NCBI GenBank assembly: GCA_964442745.1
Contig: CAYUAI010000016.1
Location: 1-62,246, forward strand
Reading direction: 5' to 3'
Length of the DNA stretch: 62,246 nucleotides
Source of the DNA: CAYUAI01 sp964442745
GTDB taxonomy: Bacteria; Pseudomonadota; Gammaproteobacteria; S012-40
Shown: in pieces, positions 44,811 through 53,542 of the stretch
Numbering within the stretch: position 1 is the first letter of the stretch
How the letters are laid out: every line of letters begins with the position of its first letter
The notes under the pieces: model-generated
Told to the model about the DNA's origin: nothing
Database searches by the model: none
Seen by the model: the letters and a program-made list of their open reading frames with translations, nothing else
Made by a program: the position numbers and the translations under genes

Positions 44811-44956
44811 ATGCCTTGGAAAAACGACAAATAACGAAACGAAACCAGAGTAAGGTGACTTGTTTGACGTCCCATTGTGCCAATTTTATCACCAGTATCA
44901 ATGAGGCCGTGCAAGCCATGGCTTTTCCTCGTGTTGCCCCTCATTTTTTCCCATGA
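44807..44956 (+). pseudogene. panB: Probable internal-deletion remnant of panB
   Basis: A 49-codon frame starts at GTG 44807, overlapping the folK stop (GTGA), and ends at TGA 44954-44956, overlapping the panC ATG (ATGA). panB occupies exactly this position in many gammaproteobacteria. The peptide includes SKVTCLTSHCANF, which parallels the PanB N-terminal GEKI..LTAYDASF, and ends AFPRVAPHFFP, which parallels the PanB C-terminal FP..EHSF. About 220 residues of the barrel, including the catalytic residues, are absent, so it cannot be an active hydroxymethyltransferase. The similarity is short and judged by eye. It may now only couple translation of folK and panC. Confidence 0.55.
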
Positions 44957-45801
44957 TCATCAGTCAAGATATTGAACAAGCACGCGCAAAAATAACGCAT
45001 TGGCGATCACTTAGTAAGCAGGTGGCGCTCGTGCCTACCATGGGTAATTTGCATCAAGGTCATCTCGCGTTAATCCAGCAGGCGCAATCACTCGCGGATT
45101 ATGTGGTGGTGAGTATTTTTATCAATCCGCTACAATTCGGTCCCAGTGAAGATTTAGCCGCCTACCCCCGTACCTTAGCCCAAGATACCGAAAAATTAAC
45201 TCAATTAGGTGTTGATTTATTGTTTCAGCCGACGGAGTTATTGATGTATCCAGCAGGTAAGCAGGCGACGACGTTGGTGACGGCGCCTGTTGGTTGGTCC
45301 GATGTATTGTGTGGGGCGGGGCGGCAGGGACATTTTACCGGCGTCACTACTATTGTTTGTAAGCTCTTTCATATATTACCGGTGCATGTCGCAGTATTTG
45401 GTGAAAAAGATTTTCAGCAATGGCTGATTATCAAAAAAATGGTAGAAGACCTTAATTTACCCATTGAAATTATGTCTCATGCAACGGTTCGGGAGCCAGA
45501 TGGGTTAGCCATGAGTTCAAGGAACCAATATCTCAGTGAGACCCAGCGACGTATTGCCCCTCTGTTATACCAAAGTTTGTTGTCAGTGGCGAATTACTTA
45601 CAGAGTAGAAGGGGGGGTTATCAACATAAAATTGACCAAGAAACCCAAGGGCTAATACAGCAAGGATTTGATGTTGAATATTTTTCGGTGCATTCCATGG
45701 CGACCTTATCGGAGTGGGATGGTGCCAAAGAGGAGGACATCAGATTATTTATCGCTGCTCGCCTCGGGCGGACTCGGTTGATTGATAATATCGCTGTGTA
45801 A
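44953..45801 (+). CDS. panC: Pantothenate synthetase
   Basis: A 282-residue ligase joining pantoate and beta-alanine. Markers: LVPTMGNLHQGHLALI with the HxGH ATP motif, VSIFINPLQFGPSEDLAAYPRT, GAGRQGHFTGVTTIV, FGEKDFQQW and REPDGLAMSSRN. ATG 44953 overlaps the stop of the preceding small frame. All active-site segments are intact, yet no intact panB is present nearby, so pantoate must come from a panB elsewhere or from uptake. Confidence 0.96.
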   Translation: MIISQDIEQARAKITHWRSLSKQVALVPTMGNLHQGHLALIQQAQSLADYVVVSIFINPLQFGPSEDLAAYPRTLAQDTEKLTQLGVDLLFQPTELLMYPAGKQATTLVTAPVGWSDVLCGAGRQGHFTGVTTIVCKLFHILPVHVAVFGEKDFQQWLIIKKMVEDLNLPIEIMSHATVREPDGLAMSSRNQYLSETQRRIAPLLYQSLLSVANYLQSRRGGYQHKIDQETQGLIQQGFDVEYFSVHSMATLSEWDGAKEEDIRLFIAARLGRTRLIDNIAV

Positions 45802-45886
45802 TCCCATCACTCTACCAGCCTTACCGCCCACCATTATCGCTAATCATTGATCCGTTAAAATTAAGCAAGATTTGCTTCTTAGTCAA

Positions 45887-45909
45887 ATACTAGGTTATAT
45901 ACTTAGTAT
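45887..45909 (+). promoter_or_regulatory. Possible promoter with flanking inverted repeat
   Basis: A TATACT hexamer (45898-45903) resembles a -10 box. It lies within an inverted repeat, ATACTA (45887-45892) and TAGTAT (45904-45909), that could be a regulator site. No good -35 is visible. It precedes the structured element at 45937 by about 30 bases. Confidence 0.3.
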
Positions 45910-45936
45910 GTGACATGATAATAAAGTTGAGAAGCT

Positions 45937-45999
45937 GTTTGGTTAAAAAGCGTTTAACGCGGAGGGTCTGGGCGACCGTTTATTAACCAAACCGTTTTT
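45937..45999 (+). ncRNA. Candidate structured RNA / terminator
   Basis: A perfect 10-bp outer stem, GTTTGGTTAA (45937-45946) with TTAACCAAAC (45983-45992), encloses 36 bases. These can form two small hairpins: GCG/CGC near 45950-45960 and GGTC/GACC near 45965-45977. A T5 tract (45995-45999) follows. The layout resembles a three-way junction ending in a terminator. It could be the panC terminator at a distance (136 bases) or a short independent RNA. Confidence 0.35.
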
Positions 46000-46109
46000 G
46001 GAATGATACGTGTTGCAAGTGCCGTTGAAATGGATTGTCTGGAGCATTCATTGGCAATCCATCCTTTTGTCAATAATTAAAACCACAGATAAAAATAGGA
46101 GCTTTAGCG

Positions 46110-46541
46110 ATGGGCCGTTTATTTTTTGGTATTTTTTTAGGGACTTTGTCTTTTGCATTACTTGCCGGGGGCGGCAATGTGACAGTAAAAAGTATTTATT
46201 CAGTACAGCAAACGGCCGACCGGTTTGTGGAAGCACTCAATAAGAAGGAGATACCGGTCATCAAACGAGTAAAAAAAAACATAATGGCTTCAAAAAATGG
46301 TGAAGTGATTACCTTTAGCCATCCGTTATACGGTACCATTGTTGGTAAGTGCCATCGAGGAACCCGTAAAGACAAACCATTAAATGCAAAGATTTGGGAG
46401 GATAAAAATGGTGAGGTATGGCTCAGTTATTTTAAGCCGACGGCTTTCATTAATGACTTTGGCGTTATCGAGTGTGGTTATGAGACTGATCGAGCACAAC
46501 AACTATTAGGTGGCTTTGCGTCATCTGCGACTTTGCCGTAA
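46110..46541 (+). CDS. Exported DUF302-like protein
   Basis: A 143-residue protein with a signal peptide (MGRLFFGIFLGTLSFALLAGGG). The mature part follows DUF302: SVQQTADRFVEALNKKEIPVIKRV, a middle strand with THFSHPLYGT-like FSHPLYGTIVG, and KIWEDKNGEVWLSYFKP. DUF302 proteins form small alpha/beta domains of unknown function, often periplasmic. ATG 46110 has TAGGAG nine bases upstream. The gene is 79 bases before an uncharacterised lipoprotein gene. Confidence 0.7.
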   Translation: MGRLFFGIFLGTLSFALLAGGGNVTVKSIYSVQQTADRFVEALNKKEIPVIKRVKKNIMASKNGEVITFSHPLYGTIVGKCHRGTRKDKPLNAKIWEDKNGEVWLSYFKPTAFINDFGVIECGYETDRAQQLLGGFASSATLP

Positions 46542-46620
46542 ATGAGAGACACAACAGCGGTTTTTTCAACCGACATGACGTATGAAGTTTAGATTAAAAA
46601 CAAATGGCTGTTAGACTAAT

Positions 46621-48126
46621 ATGCATGATGCTAACAAGATTATTTTCTTGTTCGTTTTATTCGTTACCTGCGGGTGTGCGGGCCAAATAAATCCGCTTCC
46701 TTCTCATGCTCATGACTCACAAGTGCCGTTGTGTCGCGATTTTTTAGAAAGTTTTGATCGTGGGGTGGTGAGTGTGAATGGGCAAGATATACAAACCGTC
46801 GCTGTGCCACATTTTCCGGGATTTCGAGTCAATCGATTTTTTGCTTCGTTTCGGTCTCAATTACTCGATGAAGTCGCATTGCGCCAGTGGCTACAAGCGA
46901 TGGCGCAGTTGGCCGTCATCGGTCGCCAATTGGAATATCAAAACTTATCGACGGCCTTACAAAACAGCTTGTTAATGGCTGTGCCAGTGAAGCCATCAAT
47001 GCGTGAGTCATTACAAACGTGTGCTACGGTGCTGGTAGACAATGTCATACACCATGTAGCATTACAACGGCAACTTCAGGCCAATATATCGGTGCCAGAT
47101 AATTATAGTTTGACAAAACGTATTATTGGCGTGTATCCCATCAGTTCATTAGCTGTCGCCTTGGGTGTCAACAAACTTCACCAGGAGACAGCCAAAAAAT
47201 TTCAGCGGCCATTGGATGAAATTCCGCTCAAGGGCAAGCTATCCTTTTATGGGCCACCTATTACCATACCATCGGTTTTTCCAAAAATTAATGGAGCGAC
47301 ACAAAAGACTGACAAAGAAAATGCGCTAGGCATGCCGCTCTATACAATTTCTCAGTGGCAAAGCTTATGGGAAAGACACGCGCCTATCTTAGCGATTGAT
47401 ACGATCAGCAGCGATGATCGGATCGGGAGTCCGATTTGGTTAAATAGCAATGAATCAGCGATCGACATGAATGTGCCAGCGGCCTATCAAAAAGTATCCT
47501 ATGCTCGGATGAATAAAAAAATTTTAGTGCAATTAAATTATATTTTTTGGTTTCCGGCACGTTCTTCCAAAGGTCGGTTTGATATCTATGCCGGTAAATT
47601 TGATGGCTTGATATGGCGTGTGACACTTGCTCAGGATGGACAAGCCTTGATCTATGATAGTGTGCATCATTGTGGTTGTTATCACAAGTTTTATCCGACT
47701 GAACATATGCAGGCACATTCTAATATTAACCAGGGTTTTGAGCCTCCGGTTATCGCTCAATATGTCGCTAGCCAAAAACAAGATGAGCGGGTTTTATTGA
47801 GAATTAGTCATGCAACACATTTTATTGAACGTGTTCTATTGACGAATGAAAATGATATTCGTTGGGATGTTGAGTATCGTTTTGTGACATACCAAAAATT
47901 ACGATCGTTAGCCTTGCCTACCGGGGAAGCGAAAAGTTTTTTTAATTATAACGGATTAGTGTCTGGCAGTGAAAGACCAGAACGTTGGCTATTATGGCCA
48001 ATGGGTGTACGTTCACCCGGTGCTATGCGCCAGTGGGGCACGCAGGCGATTGCTTTTATTGGAAAGCGCCATTTTGATGATCCGTATTTAATCGATAAAT
48101 TCTTCAAACGGATAAGCACGAATTAA
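46621..48126 (+). CDS. Uncharacterised lipoprotein, 501 residues
   Basis: The N-terminus is a lipoprotein signal (IIFLFVLFVTCGCAG). I do not recognise a named domain. The central and C-terminal parts have strongly conserved-looking segments: LNYIFWFPARSSKGRFDIYAG, YDSVHHCGCYHKFYPT and WLLWPMGVRSPGAMRQWGTQ. The His/Cys-rich HHCGCYH suggests a metal or catalytic site. It is probably anchored in the outer membrane, facing the periplasm. It follows the DUF302-like gene, and the two may form an operon. Confidence 0.7.
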   Translation: MHDANKIIFLFVLFVTCGCAGQINPLPSHAHDSQVPLCRDFLESFDRGVVSVNGQDIQTVAVPHFPGFRVNRFFASFRSQLLDEVALRQWLQAMAQLAVIGRQLEYQNLSTALQNSLLMAVPVKPSMRESLQTCATVLVDNVIHHVALQRQLQANISVPDNYSLTKRIIGVYPISSLAVALGVNKLHQETAKKFQRPLDEIPLKGKLSFYGPPITIPSVFPKINGATQKTDKENALGMPLYTISQWQSLWERHAPILAIDTISSDDRIGSPIWLNSNESAIDMNVPAAYQKVSYARMNKKILVQLNYIFWFPARSSKGRFDIYAGKFDGLIWRVTLAQDGQALIYDSVHHCGCYHKFYPTEHMQAHSNINQGFEPPVIAQYVASQKQDERVLLRISHATHFIERVLLTNENDIRWDVEYRFVTYQKLRSLALPTGEAKSFFNYNGLVSGSERPERWLLWPMGVRSPGAMRQWGTQAIAFIGKRHFDDPYLIDKFFKRISTN

Positions 48127-48180
48127 CAGAACTTTCTATTTCTGCCATTGAATTCAAACGGATTTAAGAGAAAAGCTTGC

Positions 48181-48340
48181 CTAGGCAACTTCTTGAAAGT
48201 CGACGTCATCGACAAGTGGCATAAATCGAGAGTAATACCGCATAAGCAGTGCCGCCTTCAGCCGACATGTTACCACCCAAGATTACGCCAATGCGAATGA
48301 GACGCTCCGTATTATTATGATTGTAAGGTTGATGACAATT
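48181..48340 (-). pseudogene. IS66-family transposase C-terminal relic
   Basis: The minus strand reads PYNHNNTERLIRIGVILGG then NMSAEGGTAYAVLLSIYATCR and a stop (frame 48206-48340). This parallels the IS66 transposase end: NN..ER.IR, G...S..G...A..L.S...TC. A frameshift after the TCR continues as VDDVDFQEVA to a stop at 48181, matching the usual DP.EYL region. There is no start and no intact ends. It indicates an old IS insertion now reduced to a fragment. Confidence 0.6.
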
Positions 48341-48404
48341 TCAAGATTGAAGATTAAATGGGTCCTTCTGATCCGTATCCGAACTTTCAGTCCATTAAAC
48401 TAAC

Positions 48405-48424
48405 CCACCCGCTTTAGCGGGTGG
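48405..48424. repeat. GC-rich hairpin
   Basis: CCACCCGC (48405-48412) and GCGGGTGG (48417-48424) form a perfect 8-bp stem with loop TTTA. No T-tract follows. Hairpins with this core occur at ends of IS200/IS605 elements and in REP-like repeats (from memory), and it lies 65 bases from the IS66-like relic, so a mobile-element origin is plausible but unproven. Confidence 0.5.
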
Positions 48425-48536
48425 CTGTTGAGTTTAGTTCACGGTATAGTCATTGCTATGTAGCAAAAATATTCATGAAAATAATGATTCCATGAATATT
48501 TTAAAAATTTTAATATTTTGCTCACAAGGTGACTAT

Positions 48537-51500
48537 ATGGCTGGAAAAAGGATGTCCTTGAAACAGTGGGGACGATTAAGCATAGGCAGCATTCTGTCGA
48601 TTTTATCAGGTTGTAATGGTTGTAGCAGTGATAGTGATACAACGCCATCAGCGACATCTGTTCGTGTTTCAGGTGTGGTGCTCGATCCATATATCGCTAA
48701 AGCGCGTGTGTGGTGTGATTTAAATGCTAATGCTGTTTATGATGACGGAGCTGATCCTTCGGTTTTGACAGATGATCAAGGTAAATATGAATTTGCTGAA
48801 GATATTTGTAAGGATAAAACCATTATCGTTGACGGTATGGATGGTACCGTCCATGTGGATGCTAATGGTCATGTTATTTCCAAGTTTACGGGTCGCATGA
48901 AAGCGGCGAGTGGATCAGGATTTGTAACGCCTTTAACTTCACTGCAGCAAACGCTGGTTGAGTCTGGAAAAACAGCCGATGAGGCCAGGAAAAAAGTGGC
49001 TAAAGCCTTGGGTTTAGTGGATGCCTCAGGCGCCGTATTAGATATTGATTTTAACCAACTTGATATCTCCGCCAGTGATCAAAAACAAGCCCAAAAAGCC
49101 GCCATTGTGGCGCAACAACTCTTACTCGATACCACGGCGGCGATGCAAGGCGTGAGAGGTGCGCCGATGACACCGAGTTCATTTGAAGCCATGACGAATT
49201 CTTTGGCCAATACTATCGCTAACGCACAACATCCGTTAATTAAAAAAGATGGTGGGCTTGATCCTGTGGCCGTCAGACAAGCGTTGCAATCAACGGTCGA
49301 AGAAGCGGTTAAAAAAGAACAACGTTATACGGGGTTTAATGCGGCCAATATTGTACAGGCGATTGGTGAGGCTGTGGTGGTGAATTCCCAGCAAGCGGCG
49401 ACTGTCGTGGATGAGTCAACGGATGGGATTACTGCTGAAAAACTTAGGCAAAGTCAGAGTTCGGGTTCAGAAATGATTCGTGTCACCATGGACACTATCA
49501 AAACCTACGTGAACGGCAGTGGTGATTTTGATGGAGATGGTCGTGCCGATATTGGTCAAGGAATAGCGAATGCGATTGACCTTATCGAAGAATTAAAAAA
49601 TGTATTGCTGGCGGTCTCTTCTGGCTTAGCTGAGGCGGTGAGTACGGAGACAAGCGATGTGGTTACTCGCAGCACGGCAAGTCAAGCCGAGGTAAAATCT
49701 GTGATTGCTAATGTGATACAAAATACCGTGGGTTTAGCTTTAAACAATATGAATCTCAAACACGTGGCGGCACGGGTGATTGAACGCGTCGATATCGCCA
49801 TGGACAATGGTAATGTTGAGGGCTTGGGTGATGTGACAAAAAACCTAGCACCGAAGGCGATGAATGGCACATTAACCGTGCGTAGTGGTCAATCGAAATC
49901 CGCCAGATTGCACGCGAAAGACCTCAATGAGCAAGATACATTAACATTTAATATTGCCACAGATAGCACCGGCAAGGTGACACTCAATGGTGATGGCAGT
50001 TATACGTTTAATGCCTCGGCGTTAGTGTCTGGTCCATATAGTTTTACTTTTAATGTCACTGACGGGGTGGCCACGGATGCTGGCACTATAAAAGTGACTG
50101 TGTTAGGGACAAACTTGAACCCAGTGGTGCAAGACCTGGCGGTTAGGTTACGCCAAGGCGATAGCTTAAGTGGTAGTTTTTCGGCCATTGATTTTGATGG
50201 GGATGTTTTATCCTATGAGTTTATTACCAATCCGAAAAATATGTTTAGCTCGGTTGGTGATATTTATACGATAAGCTCAGCCGGTATTGCCGCTGGATTT
50301 TATACCGCGAATTATCGCGTCACTGATGCCTCGGGTGGTGAGAGTTTTGGCGAGATTACTGTTGAGGTAGTGAGTCTTGATAAAAATAATCCACCCATGG
50401 CTTTTAATGGATCATTAGAACTGCAACAGGGAGCCAAAGGAATGGGTAAATTTAGAGCAGTTGATCCTGATCAGACAGATACTTTGACCTTTAATATTCT
50501 ATCAAGTAATAGCAATTTATTTGAACTCAATGCGACTACCGGTGAATATACCTTTGATGCTACAGATCAATCGGTAGGTGCGTATACCGCGACGTTTCAA
50601 GTATCGGATGGCACAGAAAAAGATATCGCCACGTTAATGATTATCGTGAAATCGAAAAATAATAATACAGCACCGGTGGCGCGGGACTCTTTCATCGAAC
50701 TGGTGGCAGGAACCACTAACAATAATCGAATGTTGTTAGCGATCGATTTTGATGAGGGAGACAGTTTATCTTATGCTTTATCGTCTGCGCCAGAGCAAGG
50801 GGCAGTGACGGTGAATAGCAATGGTAATTTTAACTTTAATGCTTCGATCGTTAGCGCGGGTCTCTATGAATTTACTTTCAAGGTCACCGACAGTCAGGGC
50901 GCGAGTGCCATAGGTAAAGTGACAGTGATCGTTATGGCAACGAATTTGCCACCGAAGGCACTGGATGGTCGGGAAAAAGTGGATAGATCGACGAGTACTC
51001 GCTTATCCGCTAAGTTGGTGGCGCTTGATGATGGAAAAACGAGTGCATTAACCTATACCATTACTTCGAATGATGGGGGGCGGGCGGTATTAACGGGTAC
51101 TGGGGCCGTCGATGGTAGCTTTACTTTTAATGTCACTGAGGCCGCCTTAGGGCTTCACGAGATTGATTTTGCGGTATTTGATGGCGAGTTGTATGCGGAT
51201 GGAACATTCACCATCATGGTCGTCGATTCAAGCTTGAGCAATATACCGCCACAGGCCATCAATAGTAGTATGACTGTTGAGAAGGGTAGCACCGGTAATG
51301 GTAATTTTGTGGCTGTAGAGGATGGCGTTGGCGGGAGTTTAGCGTTTAAAATTACGGACTCAGCCGGTGATCGTGCTAAATTGACCAGCCCCGGAGCCAC
51401 CGATGGTAGTTTTACCTTTGATGCCAGCAGTGCAGATCCTGGTATATATACTGTTAAATTTATCGTAGCTGATGAGCAAACCGATTTGCCGAGCAATGGT

Positions 51501-53258
51501 ATCGTGACAGTTGTGGTGGTTGCACCGATTGGCAGTAATAACCCACCGATTGCCAAAAATAGTGAATTGACCTTGAATCCAGAAGAGATTGTGAAAAGTC
51601 ATTTTATGGCCCGCGATCGAGATGGTGATACCTTAACCTTTAGTATTGTCGCGAGTGCCGGCTTGAATGTTTCATTGGTTGGCGAAAAAACCGGTGAATA
51701 TAAAATCGATATTAACAATGGTTTGAAAGGTTTTTTTACGATCACTTTTTCGGTGTCCGATGGAAAATTAGAGGATACTGGGTCGGTAGTGGTGTTGATA
51801 CGTAACAGTGCCCCCACGGCCAGTGATGCCGTCTTTGACGTGAATAATGGTGACACACTCAGTGGTACCTTGACAGCTAAGGATATCAACGGTGCAGATA
51901 CCCTGGTATTCACTAAACTCACGGATACTGCCAAAGGTATAGTTACTGTCAATGAGAATGGCACCTTTACTTTTGATGCGACGAGCGCCGAGGCTGGGGT
52001 ATATTCGTTTGACTTTCAAGCATCTGATGGCACGGCTGCAGATACTGGTAAGGTCACAGTCACGGTATTAGCGGTGACACCTGATAATAATCCGCCGGTG
52101 GTTTCTGATGGCCGCTTAACGGTGACCAGTGGTGAATCAGCTAACGGCACTTTGTCAGGTAATGACGCCGATGGTGATGCGCTCACTTATTCTGTGGTTG
52201 TCCAGTCGGCAGAAGGGACGGCGACGATCAATAGCAATGGAACTTATAGCTTTGATGCCACCAGTGTCGAGGCTGGATCTTATCTGTTTACCTTCAAAGC
52301 GAATGATGGTAAAGCTGATTCAAATACGGCGACCATCACTGTGACTGTTAAGGCGCCTTCACCTGTCAATAATGCCCCGGTGGCTCAAAATGGCATTTTA
52401 TCGGTCGTGGCGGGTGATACGGAGTCCGGTGTATTGCAAGCCAGTGATACCGATGGTGATAGTCTAACTTTTAGCAAGTTGACCGGTCCGAGTTTCGGTG
52501 TCGTGACGGTGGCCGCTAACGGGAGTTACACGTTTGATGCCACTAATGCGGCTGATGGGGTGTATACGTTTAGCTTTCAAGTCTCCGATGGAACAGCCAC
52601 CAGTGATGGCACTGTCACCGTGACGGTGGGTAGCTTTTTGCAAGTCAGCCAAGTCATGTTAAATCAAACCGAGTATACGGTGGCCGGCTTTCAAAGCAGT
52701 GGGGCTATGGTGAGTTTACCGCTGACAGTTTTTGGCTTTAATTTGCAAGCGATGGGAAAACCCGGAACTAACATGAACGTTGAGCTTGGCTTATCTATGT
52801 CACAGGATGGAGGTAATAAAAAAATACAGGTGATTGTTAACAGTGTCAACTTAGCCGTATTGAACAACGGTGCGTTAAAGGCAACCGTATCGAGCAGCAG
52901 TCAGGCGACGGTTTCCTACGATGATGGAGCCACCATCACTGAAGTGACGGTGCAGAATACCACCGAAGACATGGTGAACACGTCGGCGGCAGGTGCAGCA
53001 ACCACTTTGAGTATGAATGTGGGTACTTTATTCGATCGTGTCCGATCGAAAGTGACCAATACTGCCGGATGGCCATTGGTTGATACCAGTGTTGAAGGGG
53101 TTTTTACTTCTACCAGTGTGGTTAAAGTGACTAACGAAAGCAGCCAACAGGTCAGTGTCAAAGATAAATCCGATAACGATCTGAGTAATCTAACGGTGAC
53201 GATTGGAGGTGCGTCAGTCAGTGGTCCGGGTATCACGGGTAAAGTGACTTTGCAATAA
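48537..53258 (+). CDS. Large lipoprotein with ten cadherin-like (VCBS-type) repeats
   Basis: About 1573 residues from ATG 48537, which has AAGGTG close upstream (the frame opens 28 codons earlier). The signal ends in lipobox ILSGC. Residues ~40-130 form a carboxypeptidase-regulatory-like/SdrD-like segment (VWCDLNANAVYDDGADPS..., TDDQGKYEF). An alanine-rich helical region runs to ~450. Ten ~95-residue repeats follow, each with (N/A)PPVA..G.L.V..G....G.L.A.D.DGD.L.F and TYTFDAT...AG.Y.F.F...D. A non-repetitive ~190-residue end closes it. Ca-binding Asp are frequent. This looks like a surface adhesin or matrix protein. A strong terminator follows. Confidence 0.82.
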   Translation: MAGKRMSLKQWGRLSIGSILSILSGCNGCSSDSDTTPSATSVRVSGVVLDPYIAKARVWCDLNANAVYDDGADPSVLTDDQGKYEFAEDICKDKTIIVDGMDGTVHVDANGHVISKFTGRMKAASGSGFVTPLTSLQQTLVESGKTADEARKKVAKALGLVDASGAVLDIDFNQLDISASDQKQAQKAAIVAQQLLLDTTAAMQGVRGAPMTPSSFEAMTNSLANTIANAQHPLIKKDGGLDPVAVRQALQSTVEEAVKKEQRYTGFNAANIVQAIGEAVVVNSQQAATVVDESTDGITAEKLRQSQSSGSEMIRVTMDTIKTYVNGSGDFDGDGRADIGQGIANAIDLIEELKNVLLAVSSGLAEAVSTETSDVVTRSTASQAEVKSVIANVIQNTVGLALNNMNLKHVAARVIERVDIAMDNGNVEGLGDVTKNLAPKAMNGTLTVRSGQSKSARLHAKDLNEQDTLTFNIATDSTGKVTLNGDGSYTFNASALVSGPYSFTFNVTDGVATDAGTIKVTVLGTNLNPVVQDLAVRLRQGDSLSGSFSAIDFDGDVLSYEFITNPKNMFSSVGDIYTISSAGIAAGFYTANYRVTDASGGESFGEITVEVVSLDKNNPPMAFNGSLELQQGAKGMGKFRAVDPDQTDTLTFNILSSNSNLFELNATTGEYTFDATDQSVGAYTATFQVSDGTEKDIATLMIIVKSKNNNTAPVARDSFIELVAGTTNNNRMLLAIDFDEGDSLSYALSSAPEQGAVTVNSNGNFNFNASIVSAGLYEFTFKVTDSQGASAIGKVTVIVMATNLPPKALDGREKVDRSTSTRLSAKLVALDDGKTSALTYTITSNDGGRAVLTGTGAVDGSFTFNVTEAALGLHEIDFAVFDGELYADGTFTIMVVDSSLSNIPPQAINSSMTVEKGSTGNGNFVAVEDGVGGSLAFKITDSAGDRAKLTSPGATDGSFTFDASSADPGIYTVKFIVADEQTDLPSNGIVTVVVVAPIGSNNPPIAKNSELTLNPEEIVKSHFMARDRDGDTLTFSIVASAGLNVSLVGEKTGEYKIDINNGLKGFFTITFSVSDGKLEDTGSVVVLIRNSAPTASDAVFDVNNGDTLSGTLTAKDINGADTLVFTKLTDTAKGIVTVNENGTFTFDATSAEAGVYSFDFQASDGTAADTGKVTVTVLAVTPDNNPPVVSDGRLTVTSGESANGTLSGNDADGDALTYSVVVQSAEGTATINSNGTYSFDATSVEAGSYLFTFKANDGKADSNTATITVTVKAPSPVNNAPVAQNGILSVVAGDTESGVLQASDTDGDSLTFSKLTGPSFGVVTVAANGSYTFDATNAADGVYTFSFQVSDGTATSDGTVTVTVGSFLQVSQVMLNQTEYTVAGFQSSGAMVSLPLTVFGFNLQAMGKPGTNMNVELGLSMSQDGGNKKIQVIVNSVNLAVLNNGALKATVSSSSQATVSYDDGATITEVTVQNTTEDMVNTSAAGAATTLSMNVGTLFDRVRSKVTNTAGWPLVDTSVEGVFTSTSVVKVTNESSQQVSVKDKSDNDLSNLTVTIGGASVSGPGITGKVTLQ

Positions 53259-53270
53259 AAGTCACTCATT

Positions 53271-53309
53271 AACAAGCTCCTTCCATAATCCATGGAAGGA
53301 GCTTGTTTT
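53271..53309 (+). terminator. Strong Rho-independent terminator
   Basis: A perfect 15-bp stem, AACAAGCTCCTTCCA (53271-53285) with TGGAAGGAGCTTGTT (53293-53307), has a 7-base loop and is followed by TTTTAT overlap (T run 53306-53309). It lies 12 bases after the stop of the cadherin-repeat lipoprotein gene. Confidence 0.85.
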
Positions 53310-53542
53310 ATCGGCTCTCTCTGTTCCTGCCTATTGTCTTTTATTCATCTCCTTTCAGATTATAAAATCCCTGCCTAGCGTTGGCATTCCAGGATATAAA
53401 TGAACGCTGAATAAATTTAAGTTTAGATTGGCAAAACCGTAACAATAGCTGTGCTCAAAACGATTTTTATAGCTCGCTGGATTGGTCTATAAAGTCTATT
53501 TGATGGAAAACACGGAATAAGGATACGCAGGGATGTTCATTC

